A DNA stretch of 64,000 nt from JAODBJ01 sp963782465. Its GTDB lineage: Bacteria; Actinomycetota; Acidimicrobiia; IMCC26256; PALSA-610. This document shows, one piece after another, positions 19,676-30,574 of this stretch (position 1 is its first letter; every line of letters begins with the position of its first letter). The position numbers and the translations under genes were made by a program. The notes beneath the pieces were generated by a model. The model saw nothing but the letters and a program-made list of their open reading frames with translations. It ran no database searches and was not told where the DNA came from. The stretch lies in contig CAWAJR010000005.1 of the NCBI GenBank assembly GCA_963782465.1, positions 124,001 through 188,000 on the forward strand. Reading direction: 5' to 3'.

Positions 19676-20832
19676 CACGCGACCTTGCCGGCGACGCGGA
19701 GGCGGTCTACCGCGAGCGGCACGACATCGAGGGCATGTTCGACGTCGTCGAGGGTCGAAGCCCATCCGAGGCTGAACCGAACGGAGGCGAGCGCGTGCTC
19801 GCGCGCCAGGCCCATCGCCAGCAACACGTGTGAAGGATCGACCGAGCCCGAAGAGCACGCAGAACCGGATGCCGCGTAGACGCCGAGCTGGTCGAGCGCG
19901 ACCAGCAGCGTCTCGGCCTCGGTGCCCGGGAACGCGGCGTGCAACACGCCCGCGACCCGAAGGCGCGGATCACCGTTGCCGATCATGCCGTCGACCGTGG
20001 CCCGCAAGCCCGCTTCGAGCTGGTCGCGCAACGCGCCGATACGCGCGACTTCCTCCGCGCGCTGCTCGTGCGTGACCCGCAGCGCGGTCGCGAGGGCGAC
20101 GATCCCCGCGACGTTCTGGGTACCGGCGCGCAACGACCATTCGTGGCCGCCGCCCTCGACCAGCGGGACCAGTTCGACACCGTTGCGCACCGCGAGGACG
20201 CCGACGCCCTTCGGGCCCCCGAACTTGTGGCCCGAGATGGCGACCAGGTCGGCGGCGCGCGCCGCGACACCGACGTCGAGCCACTGCGGTGCCTGCACCG
20301 CGTCGGTGTGCACGACCGCGCCGGGTGCACGCTCACGGACCAATGCGGCGATGGTGTCGATCGGCTGCACCACTCCGGTTTCGTTGTTGACCAACATCAC
20401 CGACACGACCGCGGTCCGCTCGTCGAGCGCGGCGGCGAGCGCGTCGAGGTCGACGACCCCCGCGGCCGTCGCGGGCGCGCGCGCGACCCGGAAGCCGTCC
20501 TTCGCCAACCGGCCGGCGGCGCCGAGGACGGCCTTGTGCTCGATACCCGTGGTGACGATGCCGTCGAGACCCCGCTCCCGGGCGGCCCACGCGGCACCCT
20601 TCACCGCGAGGTTGTCGCCCTCGCTCCCGCCGCCCGTGAAGACGATCTCGCGGGTGCTCGCGCCCAGCGCGGTCGCGACCGTCTCGCGGGCCTCCTCGAG
20701 CGCGGTCTTCGCGGCCCGTGACGCCGCGTGCGATCCCGACGGGTTGGCCGCGACGTCGGCGAGGAACGGCGACATCGCGTCGATCGCTTCGGGCCGCATC
20801 GGCGTGGAAGCCGCGTGGTCGAGGTAGGTCAC
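19675..20832 (-). CDS. Cysteine desulfurase, NifS/IscS type
   Basis: A 385-residue PLP enzyme that removes sulfur from cysteine and holds it as persulfide. It has the N-terminal YLDHAASTPMRPEA, the PLP lysine in ISGHKFGGPKG, the HTDAVQ segment and the persulfide cysteine in ASGSACSSGS. Direct overlap with mnmA indicates that its main client is tRNA thiolation, as for IscS; iron-sulfur cluster supply is also possible. The start is GTG 20832. Confidence 0.93.
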   Translation of the reverse strand: MTYLDHAASTPMRPEAIDAMSPFLADVAANPSGSHAASRAAKTALEEARETVATALGASTREIVFTGGGSEGDNLAVKGAAWAARERGLDGIVTTGIEHKAVLGAAGRLAKDGFRVARAPATAAGVVDLDALAAALDERTAVVSVMLVNNETGVVQPIDTIAALVRERAPGAVVHTDAVQAPQWLDVGVAARAADLVAISGHKFGGPKGVGVLAVRNGVELVPLVEGGGHEWSLRAGTQNVAGIVALATALRVTHEQRAEEVARIGALRDQLEAGLRATVDGMIGNGDPRLRVAGVLHAAFPGTEAETLLVALDQLGVYAASGSACSSGSVDPSHVLLAMGLAREHALASVRFSLGWASTLDDVEHALDVVPLAVDRLRVAGKVA

Positions 20833-20965
20833 CGCACGATCGTACCGATCACCCCTCGGTGGGAGTCCCAGGTTTCACCAGGTCAGCCCGTTAGGATCAC
20901 GCGCCGTTACCTGCCCTCGGGGCCGGGCGCCCTCCAGTCGTTTCGGGGAAGAAATAGGAGTGCAG

Positions 20966-22897
20966 ATGTCTCGCTTCGCGCGTCGATGCTTCGCGTTCGG
21001 TCTGGTTTCGGCGATGGTCGCGACCGCGTGCGGCGGGTCGGGCAGCAAGAGCGGCAGCGGCAAGACGACGACCACGACCGCGAGCGCCGGTACCGGCCAG
21101 GTCTCGCTGTCGCCGCTGGCGGTCCAGGAGACGAGCAGCGGTTCGAAAGGCCTCTCCAACCCGGTCACCCTCGAGATCACCGACAACAACACGAAGGCGC
21201 TGCGGGTCGGCTTCACCGAGGACGAGGTCGCCGGCACCGGCGACCAGTGGAGCGCCGCGGGTTGGAACGCGGTCACGACCGCGACGCTGCTCACCGGCGG
21301 ACCGCTCGGCGGCAAGGACTACACGTTCGACATCACCGGCCGGATCGACGGCCCGAGTGCCGGCGCGCTGATGACCGTCGGCGTGCTGTCGTTGATGCGG
21401 GGCGACAAGATCAAGCCCGACATCACCATGACCGGCACGATCAACCCCGACGGCACCGTCGGTCCGGTGGGCGGCATCCCGTACAAGGTCGACGGCGCCG
21501 TCAAGGCGAAGAAGACGCGCATGCTCATCCCGGCCGGCCAGCGCAACTCGGAGAACGACAAGGGCAATCTCGTCGACGTCGTCGATGAAGGGCAACGCAA
21601 GCACGTCGCGGTGAGCGAGACGACCGACGTGTACGACGCGTACCAGCAGTTCACCGGCGTCGCGCTCCCGCATCCCCCGGACGCGGCCGGCAAGGTCGAG
21701 TTGAGCGAGGAGGCCTACCAGCGCATCAAGGCGAAGGTCGACGACTGGCTGGCGAAGTTCTCGCAATCTGCCGGAGAGTTCGACTCGCTGCCCAACCTCA
21801 TCCAGCAGGCACTGTCGAGCACCGCGAACGACGCGCAGAGCGAAGCGAACCGGGCGCGCAACCTGGAGAAGCAGGGCCTCGAGGCCGGGGCGTTCGAACA
21901 CGCGGTGGAAGCCGCCGGGCTCGCCAACGCGATCGTGAAGGGTGGCCGCCTCCTCCAGGTGTACCTCACCCAGGGCGTCTCGAAGTTCGAGGCGCAACTC
22001 CAGTCGAGCACCGCGATCAACGGTCGGGTGCAGTCACTGTTCGACGAGTTGAAGACGTTCACACCTTCGACCGTCGCCGACGCCGCGGCGTTGATCGACA
22101 CCTACAGCCAGGCGATCGACGCGCTGTCGCTCTCCGACTACGCGACCAGCATCTTGAAGAACATCCGATCGGCCTCGAACGACACCGAGGCGGTCACCAT
22201 CGCCACGGAAGGAGCGCTGTACCACGAGCTTGCGGGCACGCTCGTCGACAGCGCCCAAGACATCTTCGCCGTCGGCCGCGACCTCGGCGGTGCGAAGCTC
22301 GCCAGCACCATCGACCCGAAGAGCGTCGCCGACTTCTTCCGCAAGGCAGCCGAAGCGAACCTGAATGCGTTCAACACGGTGGTGCTCGGCCAACTCGCAA
22401 CCGACAATCACGCCAGCCTCGCCGATGTGCAGGTCGAGTTCTCGGGCAAGGACCTCGACTACGCGCTCGCGAACTCGGCGGACAACATCCTGCAGGGCGA
22501 GCTCGACCAGTTCATGGGCCCGAACACCACCGCGTCGGCGTACGCGAAGTTGGGTGGTGCCGTGTCGCTCTACAGCCGGGCGAGTGGCCTGATTGCGAAG
22601 TACTACTCACTCGACGCGACGCTCGACAAGAACCTCAACGTCACGGGTATCGGCAACGAGAAGGCACTCCAGGCGTCGCTCGATCTCGGCCAGTCGCAGG
22701 TCGAACGGAGCGTGTCGGTGCTCGAGAAGCACAAGGTCGACCCGACCATCGTGGTCGCCGGCTACGAATCGGCGGGGATCAACCGCGACGGCAACGCGAG
22801 CGACAAGCTCGACGCGTTGACGGCGTACTGGGCCTCGTTCGCCGAGTCGCGGGTGCTGGCCTACCTCGGCGGGTTCCCAACCGACGGTTACCGGTAG
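20966..22897 (+). CDS. Secreted or lipid-anchored Lon-like (S16) protease-domain protein
   Basis: A 643-residue protein with a signal peptide ending in a plausible lipobox (ATAC, Cys22, atypical Ala at -3), then a Ser/Gly/Thr linker. Residues about 65-215 resemble the Lon S16 proteolytic domain. DGPSAG has the nucleophile S131, and TMTGTINPDGTVGPVGGIPYKVDGAVKAKKT has K174. The Ser-Lys spacing of 43 equals that of E. coli Lon (S679/K722). No ATPase domain is present; the remaining 430 residues are helical and unrecognised. It would therefore act without ATP outside the cytoplasm. The start ATG 20966 follows AGGAG at 20956-20960; GTG 20960 would overlap it. A UUCG-looped terminator follows. Confidence 0.8.
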   Translation: MSRFARRCFAFGLVSAMVATACGGSGSKSGSGKTTTTTASAGTGQVSLSPLAVQETSSGSKGLSNPVTLEITDNNTKALRVGFTEDEVAGTGDQWSAAGWNAVTTATLLTGGPLGGKDYTFDITGRIDGPSAGALMTVGVLSLMRGDKIKPDITMTGTINPDGTVGPVGGIPYKVDGAVKAKKTRMLIPAGQRNSENDKGNLVDVVDEGQRKHVAVSETTDVYDAYQQFTGVALPHPPDAAGKVELSEEAYQRIKAKVDDWLAKFSQSAGEFDSLPNLIQQALSSTANDAQSEANRARNLEKQGLEAGAFEHAVEAAGLANAIVKGGRLLQVYLTQGVSKFEAQLQSSTAINGRVQSLFDELKTFTPSTVADAAALIDTYSQAIDALSLSDYATSILKNIRSASNDTEAVTIATEGALYHELAGTLVDSAQDIFAVGRDLGGAKLASTIDPKSVADFFRKAAEANLNAFNTVVLGQLATDNHASLADVQVEFSGKDLDYALANSADNILQGELDQFMGPNTTASAYAKLGGAVSLYSRASGLIAKYYSLDATLDKNLNVTGIGNEKALQASLDLGQSQVERSVSVLEKHKVDPTIVVAGYESAGINRDGNASDKLDALTAYWASFAESRVLAYLGGFPTDGYR

Positions 22898-22914
22898 CGG
22901 GACTTCGGTCCCGC
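22897..22914 (+). terminator. GCGGGAC-TTCG-GTCCCGC terminator
   Basis: A perfect seven-pair GC stem with a stable TTCG tetraloop, starting at the last base of the Lon-like gene's stop codon. No T-run follows, as is common in very GC-rich actinobacteria. Confidence 0.75.
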
Positions 22915-22958
22915 CCGAAGCCGGCCGAGTGCCGGGTTTCACTGTCTCACCCCCCGTG

Positions 22959-22964
22959 CATACT
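22959..22964 (+). promoter_or_regulatory. Likely -10 box CATACT for the small gene at 22971
   Basis: CATACT lies six bases before the ATG at 22971. This spacing would place transcription start at or next to the ATG, a leaderless mRNA. No clear -35 is seen. Confidence 0.4.
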
Positions 22965-22970
22965 CGGGAC

Positions 22971-23168
22971 ATGAGTGGGACGGAGCGAGCGAACCCAGCA
23001 CGGACAGGCGGCCAACCGAGCCAGTTACGCCTCCTCACCGGCGACAAGCGTCGCCGCGAGTGGGACATCGACGACAAAACTCGCGAAATCGGTCGAACCG
23101 GCGTCGCGCAAGTGCGCGAGACGTTGCGCCGGGCACGGCCACCCGAACCGGTCCGCAAAGCCAGCTGA
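22971..23168 (+). CDS. Small conserved-looking basic protein (65 aa)
   Basis: The first 17 residues are Gly/Thr/Pro-rich and the rest is a charged helix-forming core (QLRLLTGDKRRREWDIDDKTREIGRTGVAQVRETLRRA). The pattern resembles short uncharacterised actinobacterial proteins with an LR-LL-G-D...W-D...T-R-E-G motif, but I cannot assign a function. It lies between the Lon-like gene's terminator and a convergent hydrolase. Probably leaderless. Confidence 0.6.
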   Translation: MSGTERANPARTGGQPSQLRLLTGDKRRREWDIDDKTREIGRTGVAQVRETLRRARPPEPVRKAS

Positions 23169-23185
23169 TCCCGGGTCGTACCGGG

Positions 23186-23878
23186 TCAGGGCACGTGCTG
23201 CCCGGCCCGGTAGGCCTCCAGCCGCTCGACCACGGCGCCGGGCCGGCTCAGCGCGACGAGGTGACCTCCGTCGATCTCGTCGGGGGTGATGCCGAGCCGT
23301 TCGCGCACCACCCGGTGCTGGAACGGCAGTGGGAAGAACCGGTCGTCGCGCGAGACGACGACCCGGGTCGGCACGTCGGGCCAGGCGGCGAGCGGCCACG
23401 CCTTCTCGAACGGCGTTCCCGACTGTTGCGGCTCGCCCAGGCGCATCGCTTCGTCGCGCAGGTCGGCGGGAACGTCGTGGAACATCGTCTCGAACATGTC
23501 GTCGAGGTCCCACCCGTGGGTAGCGGCCCATTCGGCCTGCGCCTGCTCGTGCCCCGTGACGGCCCACCAGTCGCCGCCCGACTCGCCCGGGCAGGGCACC
23601 ATCGCGTTCAGCAGCACCAGCAACTTCGCCGGGGTGCGGTCGCACACCAGCGGCGCGGTGAACCCGCCCATCGACTGCCCGACCACAACGAGGTTGTCGG
23701 TGCGCTCGCCGATCGCCGCGAGCACGGTCTCGGTGTACTCGTCGAACCCGGCGGTGTCGTCACCGGCCGGAAGGTCGACCGCGACCACATCGTGCCCGCC
23801 GGCACGGAGCAGACGTTCGACACGGTGCCAGAACCAAGCCTGGCCACCCGCGCCCGGGATCAAGACATACGTCGCCAT
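23186..23878 (-). CDS. Alpha/beta-hydrolase, esterase-like
   Basis: A 230-residue alpha/beta-hydrolase. It has the oxyanion start LIPGAGGQAWFWHRV, the nucleophile elbow VGQSMGGFTAP, the acid in VVVSRDDRFFP and the histidine in EIDGGHLVALSRP. It resembles plant salicylate esterase-like (MES/HNL) enzymes and actinobacterial relatives. The substrate is unknown. Convergent with the small gene upstream; 80 bases separate it from the meaB stop. Confidence 0.88.
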   Translation of the reverse strand: MATYVLIPGAGGQAWFWHRVERLLRAGGHDVVAVDLPAGDDTAGFDEYTETVLAAIGERTDNLVVVGQSMGGFTAPLVCDRTPAKLLVLLNAMVPCPGESGGDWWAVTGHEQAQAEWAATHGWDLDDMFETMFHDVPADLRDEAMRLGEPQQSGTPFEKAWPLAAWPDVPTRVVVSRDDRFFPLPFQHRVVRERLGITPDEIDGGHLVALSRPGAVVERLEAYRAGQHVP

Positions 23879-23958
23879 CGCTTCCTCCCCGAGCTACGAC
23901 CCGGAATGACGACGGCGCGCGCGGGCACAACTCATCGCCGCAACATCGAAACGCCGCG

Positions 23959-24948
23959 TCAGCTTTGGTTGAGGGCGGTGAGAAGCCGGCGGGCGGCGGC
24001 GGCGGGAGAGATCTCGCCCGCTTCGACTTGCCGTTCGAGCGGCGCGATGAGTTTGGCCACCGCCCCGTCGCGGCGCAGGCGTTCGAGGAGGGTCTCGGTC
24101 ACCTCCGACCACATCCAGTCGCGCGCCTGGCCGGCGCGGCGCCGGTCCCGTTCGCCGCTCGCGAGCACGACCCGCTGGTGTTCCTCGATCGCGGCCCACA
24201 CCGCGTCGACCCCACGGCCCGTGAGCGCCGAGCACAGCAACACCCGAGGCGTCCACGCGCCGCTCGACCGCATGAGGTGGAGCGCGTTGCCGTAGTCGGC
24301 GGCGGTGTGCTGCGCGGCGGCGAGCAGGTCGCCGTCGGCCTTGTTGACCACGACGAGATCGGCCAGCTCGACGATGCCGCGCTTGACGCCCTGCAATTCG
24401 TCGCCCGCGCCCGGCGCGAGGAGCAACACGAACACGTCGACCATCCCGGCGACCGCGACCTCCGACTGCCCGACGCCGACGGTCTCGACGATGATGGCGT
24501 CGAACCCGGCGGCTTCGCAGAGGAGCATCGCCTCGCGGGTGCGGCGAGCCACGCCGCCCAGGGTGCCGCCGGTGGGTGAAGGGCGGATGAACGCGTCGGG
24601 CCGTCGCGACAGCCCTTCCATCCGGGTCTTGTCGCCGAGGATCGAACCGCCGGTGCGCGTGCTCGACGGGTCGACCGCGAGCACCGCGACCTGATGCCCG
24701 GCGTCGCACACGCCGACACCGAACGCTTCGATGAACGTCGACTTCCCCGCGCCGGGCGCGCCACTGATCCCGACACGCACCGCGTTCCCCGTATGCGGGA
24801 GCAAGCGTTCGAGCAGCGCCGCGGCCTGCTCACGATGATCGTCGCGGGTCGACTCGACGAGCGTGATCGCGCGGGCCAGCGCCCGCCGGTCGCCCGACTC
24901 GACCGCTGCGGCCAGCGAGTCGACGTCGGTCGCAGCAGTGTCGGCCAT
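23959..24948 (-). CDS. meaB: Methylmalonyl-CoA mutase chaperone GTPase
   Basis: A 329-residue G3E-family GTPase that gates AdoCbl loading and protects methylmalonyl-CoA mutase. It has the Walker A GISGAPGAGKST, the LAVDPSS switch, VETVGVGQSEVAVAGMVD, and NKAD for guanine specificity, plus a C-terminal helical dimerisation arm. It lies 119 bases after the mutase gene on the same strand, so the pair is probably one operon. The name ArgK was used for orthologues in the past. Confidence 0.95.
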   Translation of the reverse strand: MADTAATDVDSLAAAVESGDRRALARAITLVESTRDDHREQAAALLERLLPHTGNAVRVGISGAPGAGKSTFIEAFGVGVCDAGHQVAVLAVDPSSTRTGGSILGDKTRMEGLSRRPDAFIRPSPTGGTLGGVARRTREAMLLCEAAGFDAIIVETVGVGQSEVAVAGMVDVFVLLLAPGAGDELQGVKRGIVELADLVVVNKADGDLLAAAQHTAADYGNALHLMRSSGAWTPRVLLCSALTGRGVDAVWAAIEEHQRVVLASGERDRRRAGQARDWMWSEVTETLLERLRRDGAVAKLIAPLERQVEAGEISPAAAARRLLTALNQS

Positions 24949-25067
24949 CGGGCCAGCGTACGGGCTGATGCCAGGTGGTTCCGCCGATCGCCACGATCGG
25001 CGAAACGCAACGGCAACGACCTCCGCGACCGCGAGGAGGCCGACCGGCCCGATTGCCGGCCGGTTCG

Positions 25068-27215
<2,148 letters not shown>

Positions 27216-27324
27216 GCCGGGATCGTACGGCGATCCATAAGTGATCGTTAAAACCGGCGCCCGTGACCGGTTCGCGCCGTTCACCGTCGGTATGTTCGCC
27301 CGGGGGTCAGTCGGAGACAGGTAC

Positions 27325-28632
27325 GTGACCGACGAAAGAGAAGCGACCCCCTTCTGGTACCGCCCGGCGGCCGGCGCGACGATGGCGATCGGCGTGGTGC
27401 TGCGGAGCTGGCTCGTGTGGGCCGGCCGAGGCACCGCTCGATTCCTGAAGCCGGACTCGCGCAGCTACCGCGCTTTCGCCGACCACCTCCCGGCCTCGCT
27501 GTGGTCGCCGCCCGCGGGCATCCTGCGCAACGCCGTCGACCGCGGGCCGGGCTACCCGATCTTCATCCGGCTGGTGTCGCCGTTCGGTGCCCACGCGAAT
27601 GTCGTCGCGATCGTGGTGGCGCAGTGCATCGTGGGCGGTGCCGTCAGCGTGTGGCTCGCGATCGAGCTCGGGCGGCGGTTGTTCAACCCGGCCGCGGCCG
27701 TCGTCGCCGGGCTGCTCCTCGCGACCGACCCGCTGTCGATCGGCCACGCCACCCTCGTGCTCAGCGAAACCGTGTTCACCGCGCTGCTGCTCGGCACGCT
27801 CGTCGCCTTCGAGCGCACCGTGCGCACCCGTTCGGCGCGATGGGCGGCCTCGACCGGTGCGCTGTTCGCAGCGTCGCTGTTCGTGCGGCCGACGCTGCTC
27901 TACTTCACGCCGTTGCTCGCGATCGGGTTGTTCGCCGCGTTGCGCACCAAGCAGGCCGCGACCCTCGGATTGGTCGCGCTGGCCGTCGCCGTCGCGCCGA
28001 TCGGAGCGTGGTACGCGCGCAATGCCCACGTGATGGGCGAGTACACGTTCACCACGATCGAAGGTTTCAACCTGTTCGAGTTCCGCGCCGCCGGCGCGGT
28101 CTCAGCCGAAGAACACATCACGCTCGACGCGGCTCGCGCGCAGCTGCAGTCGAAGTACGCGACCGACCTCGCAACCACGAACCTCGCCCGCCTCGACGCG
28201 GCCCGCCGGCGCGACGGGATACGCGAGATCGTGCACCATCCGCGTGGCTACGTGTCGATCGCAGTGCGCGCGCTCGGACGTACCGCCGTCGGAACCGGCG
28301 CGCCGTACATCGCGCGCCAACTTCCGCGCCCCCTCACCCGAGCGACGGGGCTCACGATCATGCGCTGGTCGATCGCCGACACGGTCTTGATGTACGCATT
28401 GGCGGTCGCCGGCGTCGCGGTCGCGATGGCGAGGCGAAAATGGTTCGCGCTCGCACTCCTCGGCGTTCCGGCGGTGCTCTACCTCGTCACCTCCGCGGGG
28501 CCGGAGATGTACGCGCGCTTCCGGGTACCGGTGCAGCCGATGCTCTGCGTCTTCGCCGGTGCCGGCGCGGTCGCGATGTTCGAGGCGTTCGCCGTCGCGT
28601 TCGCGCGCCGCCGGCGCGAGGTGATCGCCTGA
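27325..28632 (+). CDS. Polytopic membrane glycosyltransferase, GT39/ArnT-like (GT-C fold)
   Basis: A 435-residue membrane protein with about ten helices (AVVAGLLLATDPLSIGHATLVLSETVFTALLLG is typical). The first loop contains an acidic DSRSYRAFADHL, and a PGYPIFIRL follows; both match bacterial lipid-linked mannosyl/arabinosyl transferases of the GT-C type. The acceptor is unknown. GTG 27325 is preferred because GGAG lies at 27313-27316; the frame is open back to 27241. It diverges from the methylmalonyl-CoA mutase gene. Confidence 0.75.
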   Translation: MTDEREATPFWYRPAAGATMAIGVVLRSWLVWAGRGTARFLKPDSRSYRAFADHLPASLWSPPAGILRNAVDRGPGYPIFIRLVSPFGAHANVVAIVVAQCIVGGAVSVWLAIELGRRLFNPAAAVVAGLLLATDPLSIGHATLVLSETVFTALLLGTLVAFERTVRTRSARWAASTGALFAASLFVRPTLLYFTPLLAIGLFAALRTKQAATLGLVALAVAVAPIGAWYARNAHVMGEYTFTTIEGFNLFEFRAAGAVSAEEHITLDAARAQLQSKYATDLATTNLARLDAARRRDGIREIVHHPRGYVSIAVRALGRTAVGTGAPYIARQLPRPLTRATGLTIMRWSIADTVLMYALAVAGVAVAMARRKWFALALLGVPAVLYLVTSAGPEMYARFRVPVQPMLCVFAGAGAVAMFEAFAVAFARRRREVIA

Positions 28633-28682
28633 TTCACGGGCGCGCCCCCAAAGGTCACCGGCGAAGGCAGGCCCCGAAGTGG

Positions 28683-29918
28683 TCACTCCTCGACGATGCC
28701 GTAGTGCTCCACATAGCCGGCGAAGGTCGCGCGCACGTGCGCCTCGTCGAGCCCGACGTCGGCGAAGGTGTACTCGTGCGCGCCGTGCTTCGCCTTGGGC
28801 TTCTCGGCGAGGTACTGCTCGATCGTGCGGTCGTGCCCGGCCGGCCAGGGCAGCCCGAGTTGGTCGTAGGCACCGCGTAGCGTCGCCGCGGGCGCGGCCA
28901 TCAGGTCGAGGAAGTGCACGTCGACGACGTGGCCGGCCGGGATCGTGCCGTCGGCGCGTTGGGCCATGACCTGGTCGAGGAAGAACTGGTAGGTCATCTC
29001 CATCGTCGCGCCCAGCGCGGCGACGTCGACCTCGTCGCTGCGCATGAACCGGAGCACCGACAGCAGGCTCACGAGCGACGCGATGAACCGGCGGGGGTCG
29101 CGGTGCGTCTGCACGACGCGGGCGTCCGGGTACTCCGCGAACAGCGCCGCCATCGTCGAGAGGTGACCGGGCGACTTGAGCAGCCACCGTCGACCAGGGG
29201 TCGGCCGGAGGTGCGCGAAGGTCTGCAGCATCCGCCGGTGCAACCGGTAGACGCGTTCGATCGTGTCGAGGTGTTCGAGCTGCCAGCCGGTGAACGACGG
29301 CGTGTCGAACAGCATCGACCAGTACGGACCGGCGAAGTCGTAGCTGAGGAAGTGCACGCACTCGCAGGGCAGGTCGCTGCGCAGCTCGTGCATCGTCATG
29401 AAGTCGGGGTCGATGTCGGCCCAGAACTCCTGCTCGCTCTCCGACAGCGCAAGCGCTTCCGCTCGGTCGCGCAAGGGGTGCAGCGCCTCCCACGCGTACG
29501 GCGCGCGCAGTGCCGGGTCGAGCGCGAGGAGCTCGAAGAGAATCGTCGTGCCGGTGCGCGGCGGTCCGACGACGAACAGCGGCGCGTCGACCGGTGCCGT
29601 CGTGAGCACCGGCTCGGCCCGCCAGAACGCCTGCAACTGCAACCAGGTCTGCAGGACACGCAGCACCTCGCCGCGCGTCGTGACCCGCCCGAGCGTGTGC
29701 AGTCTCGACTCACCGTCGATCGCGGCGAGGAGGCGGGTGTACGTCTCGGTCCAGCCCGGCCAGTCGGCTTCGCCGGCGTCGTCGAGACCGGTGGTGGCCC
29801 GCGCGAGCGCGAGGAGCGAACCGGCGTCGAGGTCGACGAGGCGGTCGGCGCCACCCACGGCGTCACCGAAGCCGTTCAACCGCCGGACCCAGTCGGGGTG
29901 CACGAGCTGCTTGGTCAC
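28683..29918 (-). CDS. Sulfotransferase-family protein
   Basis: A 411-residue protein of the P-loop sulfotransferase family. The PAPS 5'-phosphosulfate loop is VVGPPRTGTTILFELLALDP. The 3'-phosphate motif is LKSPGHLSTMAALFAEYPDARVVQTHRDPRRFIAS. Members transfer sulfate from PAPS to hydroxyls of lipids, sugars or small molecules; some actinobacterial homologues work on other acceptors. GTG 29918 starts a protein of normal length. It diverges from the globin gene across 38 bases. Confidence 0.85.
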   Translation of the reverse strand: MTKQLVHPDWVRRLNGFGDAVGGADRLVDLDAGSLLALARATTGLDDAGEADWPGWTETYTRLLAAIDGESRLHTLGRVTTRGEVLRVLQTWLQLQAFWRAEPVLTTAPVDAPLFVVGPPRTGTTILFELLALDPALRAPYAWEALHPLRDRAEALALSESEQEFWADIDPDFMTMHELRSDLPCECVHFLSYDFAGPYWSMLFDTPSFTGWQLEHLDTIERVYRLHRRMLQTFAHLRPTPGRRWLLKSPGHLSTMAALFAEYPDARVVQTHRDPRRFIASLVSLLSVLRFMRSDEVDVAALGATMEMTYQFFLDQVMAQRADGTIPAGHVVDVHFLDLMAAPAATLRGAYDQLGLPWPAGHDRTIEQYLAEKPKAKHGAHEYTFADVGLDEAHVRATFAGYVEHYGIVEE

Positions 29919-29956
29919 GGAGGCGCACGTTACGCGGCCGCGCGAACATCGCGAAC

Positions 29957-30427
29957 ATGCCGAACCCGACGCCGACGATCTTCGAAGCAGCCGGCGGATC
30001 GCAGGCGTTCCTCGACCTCGCGCACGCCTGGCACGCGCGCTGCCTCGCCGACCCGGTGGTGAGCCACGCGTTCTCGAACGGCTACCACCCGCGCCATACG
30101 GAGCGGCTCGCCGCGTACTGGGCCGAAGCGCTCGGAGGGCCACCGGCGTACAGCACGTCGATCGCCGACGAGAGCCAGGTGGTGCGGCTGCATTCGGGCA
30201 ACGGCGAGCACGAAGAGATGGACGAGCGCGCGCAGGACTGCTTCGCACTCGCGCTCGACGACGCGCGCCTGCCCGACGACCCACGCTTGCGGGCCGCGTT
30301 GCAGAACTACTTCCGCTGGGCAACGACCCGGATGGGGACCTACCCCGACTCGCCCGACGACGTCCCCGACGGGATGGCGCTCGCGCGCTGGAGTTGGGAC
30401 GGCCCGGTCGGCGAGCCGCTCCCGTAA
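29957..30427 (+). CDS. Truncated hemoglobin, group II-like
   Basis: A 156-residue globin. The segment ERLAAYWAEALGGPPAYS is the characteristic E/F-helix signature of group II truncated hemoglobins. A proximal histidine candidate lies in VVRLHSGNGEHEEMDE. The extended C-terminus and the histidine neighbourhood are not textbook. Such proteins bind O2 or NO, possibly in detoxification. It is divergent from the sulfotransferase gene and followed by a GC hairpin. Confidence 0.85.
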   Translation: MPNPTPTIFEAAGGSQAFLDLAHAWHARCLADPVVSHAFSNGYHPRHTERLAAYWAEALGGPPAYSTSIADESQVVRLHSGNGEHEEMDERAQDCFALALDDARLPDDPRLRAALQNYFRWATTRMGTYPDSPDDVPDGMALARWSWDGPVGEPLP

Positions 30428-30436
30428 CCCACCTCG

Positions 30437-30453
30437 CACCCCACCTCGGGGTG
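30437..30453 (+). terminator. CACCCC/GGGGTG hairpin after the globin gene
   Basis: Six-pair stem with a five-base loop (ACCTC), 10 bases beyond the globin stop. Overlapping alternative foldings of the surrounding CCACC/GGTGG runs exist. Modest support. Confidence 0.4.
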
Positions 30454-30532
30454 GGAGGGGGCTGCGGCGGGGCACGTGCACGCGGCGACTTGCGCCCTGC
30501 GTACGCCATCTTGCACACTTTGCGACAACTTG

Positions 30533-30548
30533 ACGTGTTCTTACACGT
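30533..30548 (+). promoter_or_regulatory. Perfect 6-4-6 palindrome ACGTGTTCTTACACGT upstream of 30575
   Basis: An exact inverted repeat 26 bases before the start of an uncharacterised gene. The region just upstream (TTGCACAC, TTTGCGACAA, TTGACG) contains possible -35 boxes, so the dyad would cover the promoter. No regulator can be named. Confidence 0.5.
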
Positions 30549-30574
30549 TCACACGCCACGGAAGGATGTGCACC

